DNA of 9,303 nucleotides from MGIIa-K1 sp964577145 (lineage in GTDB: Archaea; Thermoplasmatota; Poseidoniia; Poseidoniales; Poseidoniaceae). The notes beneath the pieces were generated by a model that saw only the letters and a list, made by a program, of their open reading frames with translations, searched no databases and was not told where the DNA came from. Position numbers and translations under genes: made by a program. The stretch is taken from positions 1 through 9,303 of the forward strand of contig CAZNXM010000051.1 in assembly GCA_964577145.1 (NCBI GenBank), written 5' to 3'. Each line of letters starts with the position of its first letter. Positions within the stretch are counted from its first letter, which is position 1. This document shows positions 6,455 to 9,303 of this stretch, in pieces.

Positions 6455-7192
6455 TCAAGACTCACAGCCATCGAGTGTGTAACTAACACGAGTTGTCCCC
6501 TTGCCCTTGTTCTTTTTTCCAAGATATTCGAGGGTTCCTATTTCCCCTAATTCCCTGACGTGCGTACCTGCGCACGGACAGAGGTCTACATTGTCTCCTA
6601 TTCGTATCACTCTGAGTTGTTTTACTGATATTGGTAGCAGGTCCATATTGGTGCGATCTGGTGGCATTATTGCATTGATTTCGTCTCTCGTCATCACTGC
6701 ATCTGTCACTTCCAAATTCGATTCAACCATCTCGTTGGCTTTGTGAAATGTATCCTCTATCATCTCTTCATCAAAGCGGATTGGTTTGAAATCGATTCGT
6801 GACCTATCTGCATGAATTTGGTTGCCAACGGTTCGTGCCCCATCATATAATTCGTATACTATTCCGCTGACGAGATGTTGTGCTGTGTGCATCCTCATGT
6901 GGGCATGACGACGTTTCCAATCAATGTGGCCAATGACGGCTTCTCCTTCGGAAAGCCCGTGGTCTTCGCCGACATGATGAATGACATCTCCCCTGCCTCG
7001 TACCTCGCTCACTTCAACCTCACCACTTTGCCAGGAGAGTTTGCCAGTGTCCCAATTCTGCCCCCCGCCGAGTGGATAGAACAGGCTTCTGTCTAGCATT
7101 ACTGTGTCTTCGTCTACAGCTGTAACCGTGGCTTCAAACTCGGTAAGATAGCAAGCGTCAATGCTCTCCATGTACAATTTCTCGGTCGCCAT
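6455..7192 (-). CDS. alaX: Alanyl-tRNA editing protein, AlaX-M type
   Basis: A stand-alone trans-editing hydrolase related to the editing domain of alanyl-tRNA synthetase. It is predicted to remove serine (and possibly glycine) from mischarged tRNA-Ala in the cytoplasm. The zinc-binding motifs are intact: HTAQH (His102, His106) and CPCAGTH (Cys207, His211). FYPLGGGQ (residues 38-45) carries the GGGQ signature of the medium-length AlaX group, and 245 residues is in that range. There is no aminoacylation domain, so this is not a broken alaS. The ATG at 7190-7192 lies 22 bases after the purQ stop on the same strand, consistent with one transcript with purL and purQ, although no function is obviously shared with them. 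A purine-rich GAGAAGG lies too far upstream to be a standard ribosome site. The lack of the C-terminal C-Ala domain separates it from AlaX-L. Confidence 0.88.
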   Translation of the reverse strand: MATEKLYMESIDACYLTEFEATVTAVDEDTVMLDRSLFYPLGGGQNWDTGKLSWQSGEVEVSEVRGRGDVIHHVGEDHGLSEGEAVIGHIDWKRRHAHMRMHTAQHLVSGIVYELYDGARTVGNQIHADRSRIDFKPIRFDEEMIEDTFHKANEMVESNLEVTDAVMTRDEINAIMPPDRTNMDLLPISVKQLRVIRIGDNVDLCPCAGTHVRELGEIGTLEYLGKKNKGKGTTRVSYTLDGCES

Positions 7193-7214
7193 GTTTGGCC
7201 TAAGGGGCCTTCTC

Positions 7215-8036
7215 TCAAAGGCTTGCCTTGACGTGTTCTACTGCGTTTTGGAAAATTTGCATACATTCACTTAGTAATTCTTCGTTAACATCCGACCTTG
7301 TGTGGTGTGGGTGGAGGAAGTTTGCATATGCTGCTTCGGGATGAGGCATCAAACCGAATATGAGGCCTGTTGGATCGCAAATACCTGCAATGTTTCGAAT
7401 GCTTCCATTAGGACACAACGGGAATGGAAGTGTCTCATCAGTAATGCCTTGGCCGGGGGTTGTTGCGGGATCAACATATCTGACTGAAATCTGATTTGCC
7501 GAATCCAATCTATCGAGATCTGCTGCGGAGGGCATGACAAATCGGCCCTCTCCATGACGAACAGGGCACTCGATTCTGGTTATCCCTTTGGTCCAAATGC
7601 ATGGGCTCTCGGGGTCAAACTCCAGAGTTACCCATCTGTCCTCATATCGTCCACTATTATTGAGAGTAAGGCTCGCTGTCTGGTCGAAATCGGGAACTTC
7701 TGCGCCGGGCAATAATCCAGTCTTCACGAGAACTTGGAATCCATTACATATCCCAATGATCGGTTTACCCGCGGCAACAAACGCACTGAGTTGCTCTCTC
7801 ATAGCGAATCTCATCCGGTTGCCAAGCAGGCGTCCAGAGCCAAGGTGGTCGCCGAAAGAAAATCCACCTGGTACTGCGAGTATATGGAATTCCGCAAGGT
7901 CTCTATCTCCATTGACAAAGTGGTTCACATGCACTCGCTCAGAGGTTGCTCCTGCGAGTTCGAAAACCGCTGCAGTCTCACGGTCGCAATTAATTCCAAA
8001 ACCAAAGAGGACCGCTACCTTAGGGGCATCTACCAT
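7215..8036 (-). CDS. purQ: Phosphoribosylformylglycinamidine synthase, glutaminase subunit PurQ
   Basis: The class I glutamine amidotransferase subunit that makes ammonia for the conversion of FGAR to FGAM in purine synthesis. The triad is visible: Cys97 in GICNGF, and His232 and Glu234 in GLMPHPE. HGEGRF (161-166) and PNGSIRNIAGI (209-219) are also typical of the family. At 273 residues it is longer than the roughly 227-residue Bacillus-type PurQ and nearer the amidotransferase domain of the long FGAM synthases, which suits the adjoining PurL. The ATG at 8034-8036 shares one base with the purL stop (TGATG). A GTG one codon earlier (8037-8039) is equally possible and would give a GTGA overlap. 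Either way, translational coupling with purL is likely. Confidence 0.92.
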   Translation of the reverse strand: MVDAPKVAVLFGFGINCDRETAAVFELAGATSERVHVNHFVNGDRDLAEFHILAVPGGFSFGDHLGSGRLLGNRMRFAMREQLSAFVAAGKPIIGICNGFQVLVKTGLLPGAEVPDFDQTASLTLNNSGRYEDRWVTLEFDPESPCIWTKGITRIECPVRHGEGRFVMPSAADLDRLDSANQISVRYVDPATTPGQGITDETLPFPLCPNGSIRNIAGICDPTGLIFGLMPHPEAAYANFLHPHHTRSDVNEELLSECMQIFQNAVEHVKASL

Positions 8037-9303
8037 CACTCATCCCCCCCTGTCATGTCGAGGCTTCCTTTCCAAGCTGTCACCATTTCTAGCACGTTTG
8101 CTTCGACAAGAATTTCATCGCCGTCATAAATTCTCAAATCGTTTCCATCAATTGTCTCGCCGAGATATGTAAGGTCGTGTCCAGACATTTGTTTGAGGAA
8201 TTCGCTTCTCTTAGATTGCGCAACTCCAACAATTATTCGCCCAAGTGATTCGCCCCATAATCGTCCGATTTGGTCAGCATTCCCTGGCCCATCGATGTCG
8301 ATTTCAGCACCGGTTCTACCCCCAATGCACATCTCAGCTATTGCAATTGCAACACCGCCTTCACTGCAATCGTGCGCTGTTCGAACCAACCCCGTCTGAA
8401 TCGCTTCAGTGAGGGCTTTGTAATTGGAAAGATTCCTTTCAGGAGACGGTAGCCTTGGGACCTCGCCCCCGATTCCTTTGGCTTCTCCTGCCTCTGTTAA
8501 CATAAAGGCGAGTTCGCTCGCCCCTAATTCCTGTTTAGATTCTCCAATGATGTACAGGCTTTCTCCGGGTTTGAGATCCGAAGTTGTTGTGTATCTCACA
8601 TCGGGATGGTCGCCGAATACTGAGAAAAGGAGCGTTGGAGGAATGGAGATTTTGTTCTCTCCACTTCCATAATCGTTCTTCATCGAGTCTTTTCCAGAAA
8701 TACATGGTACGAAATACGCTCTGCAAATTCTCTCAAGTTCCCTATTCGCACGAACTAATTGCGCGAGTTTGAATTTTCCATCGGGTGTCTTCTTTGACTC
8801 GATGGGGTCTGGCCAACAGAAATTGTCTAAGCCAGCAATTCTCGATAAATCGACACCTGTGCACACTGCGTTTCTGACTGCCTCATCAACCGCTGCAGCA
8901 GCCATTGCCCCCGCATCAATATCTGAATACCTGGGAGAGATTCCGTTTGAAACAACTAGGCCGTGTGTGGACCCATGCAATGGAGCGAGAAGTCCTGCGT
9001 CACCTGGGCCATCTCTCTCTATTCCGACAAATGGTTTTACCGCGGTTTGTGCAATAACTTCGTGGTCATATTGCCTAACCCATGTCTCCTTAGATGCGAT
9101 ATTGGGTCGAGCGAGCATTCGAAGAAGTAGAGATGAGTGGTTCGTTCCATTTGGGTATATGAATTCAGGATGTGATGGTGCTACCCATTCGCTCTCAAGG
9201 CGCAATTGAGGTACGCCGTCGTGAAGGAACTCTATCGGCAATGATGCGACTGTTGATTCGCCATGCTTAACGTGGAATAAGCCTGTGTCGGTAAAATAAG
9301 CAA
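8036..9303 (-). CDS. purL: Phosphoribosylformylglycinamidine synthase subunit PurL, C-terminal part (start outside window)
   Basis: The synthase subunit that uses ATP and PurQ-derived ammonia to turn FGAR into FGAM. Only the last 421 residues are visible. The frame is open to the window edge with no stop, so a TTG at 9239-9241 is an internal leucine codon, not the start. Recognisable blocks are YSDIDAGAMAAAAVDEAVRN, LDNFCWPDP, ISGKDSMKNDY, the ISIPPTLLFSVFG strand, and AHDCSEGGVAIAIAEM. These match the second AIRS-like half of PurL. The style (ISGKDSMKNDY then IPPTLL) resembles the roughly 1000-residue PurL found with a separate long PurQ, so well over half the gene may lie beyond the right edge; that is inference from remembered family sequences. 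No amidotransferase domain is fused, as purQ follows separately and overlaps its stop codon. Confidence 0.92.
   Translation of the reverse strand, partial: AYFTDTGLFHVKHGESTVASLPIEFLHDGVPQLRLESEWVAPSHPEFIYPNGTNHSSLLLRMLARPNIASKETWVRQYDHEVIAQTAVKPFVGIERDGPGDAGLLAPLHGSTHGLVVSNGISPRYSDIDAGAMAAAAVDEAVRNAVCTGVDLSRIAGLDNFCWPDPIESKKTPDGKFKLAQLVRANRELERICRAYFVPCISGKDSMKNDYGSGENKISIPPTLLFSVFGDHPDVRYTTTSDLKPGESLYIIGESKQELGASELAFMLTEAGEAKGIGGEVPRLPSPERNLSNYKALTEAIQTGLVRTAHDCSEGGVAIAIAEMCIGGRTGAEIDIDGPGNADQIGRLWGESLGRIIVGVAQSKRSEFLKQMSGHDLTYLGETIDGNDLRIYDGDEILVEANVLEMVTAWKGSLDMTGGDE

Noticed and set aside
7588..8172. Plus-strand frame of 194 codons across purQ and the end of purL
   Set aside because: Antisense to two well-identified genes. 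The translation is rich in Arg, Ser and Pro, as expected from reverse-strand codons.
8769..9209. Plus-strand frame of 146 codons opposite purL
   Set aside because: Antisense shadow of conserved PurL blocks. No recognisable motif.
9239..9241. TTG as the start of purL
   Set aside because: The frame is open through to the window edge with PurL-like residues before it, so this is an internal leucine codon and the gene is truncated by the window.

Overview
The window looks like chromosomal DNA of a marine planktonic euryarchaeon of the Poseidoniales (Marine Group II) type. This is an inference. It rests on large secreted lipoprotein peptidases with an LSGC/LAGC lipobox followed by FGEE, a compact layout with overlapping genes, a stand-alone AlaX editing protein and split PurL/PurQ. 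No rRNA, tRNA, CRISPR array, insertion sequence or phage gene was seen.

Layout from left to right. Positions 1-62 may hold the start of an unidentified minus-strand gene. Next, on the minus strand, is a dimethylarginine dimethylaminohydrolase-like enzyme (87-896). It is divergent from the first of two full-length M28-family metallopeptidase lipoproteins (1016-2602). The second M28 lipoprotein (2976-4706) is a paralogue in the same orientation. The spacer between them (2603-2975) contains two very small reading frames: a 36-residue single-span membrane peptide on the plus strand, overlapping the stop of the first peptidase, and a 49-residue basic two-cysteine protein on the minus strand. It also contains a perfect 7-bp inverted repeat two bases before the second peptidase start. 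The second peptidase abuts, stop to stop, a minus-strand M50 (site-2 protease-like) membrane metalloprotease (4707-5624). That gene is divergent from an unrecognised zinc-ribbon protein with a long acidic tail (5700-6392). The right third is a minus-strand cluster: purL (cut by the window edge), purQ overlapping it, then an AlaX-M-type alanyl-tRNA editing hydrolase 22 bases downstream.

The two M28 lipoproteins suggest breakdown of external peptides on the cell surface, and the DDAH-like enzyme would act on (methylated) arginine, possibly from that protein food. PurL and PurQ form the glutamine-dependent FGAM synthase of purine synthesis. AlaX clears mischarged tRNA-Ala. Most of the window is ordinary metabolism. 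The parts least explained by known families are the two tiny genes between the M28 paralogues and the zinc-ribbon gene opposite the M50 protease.
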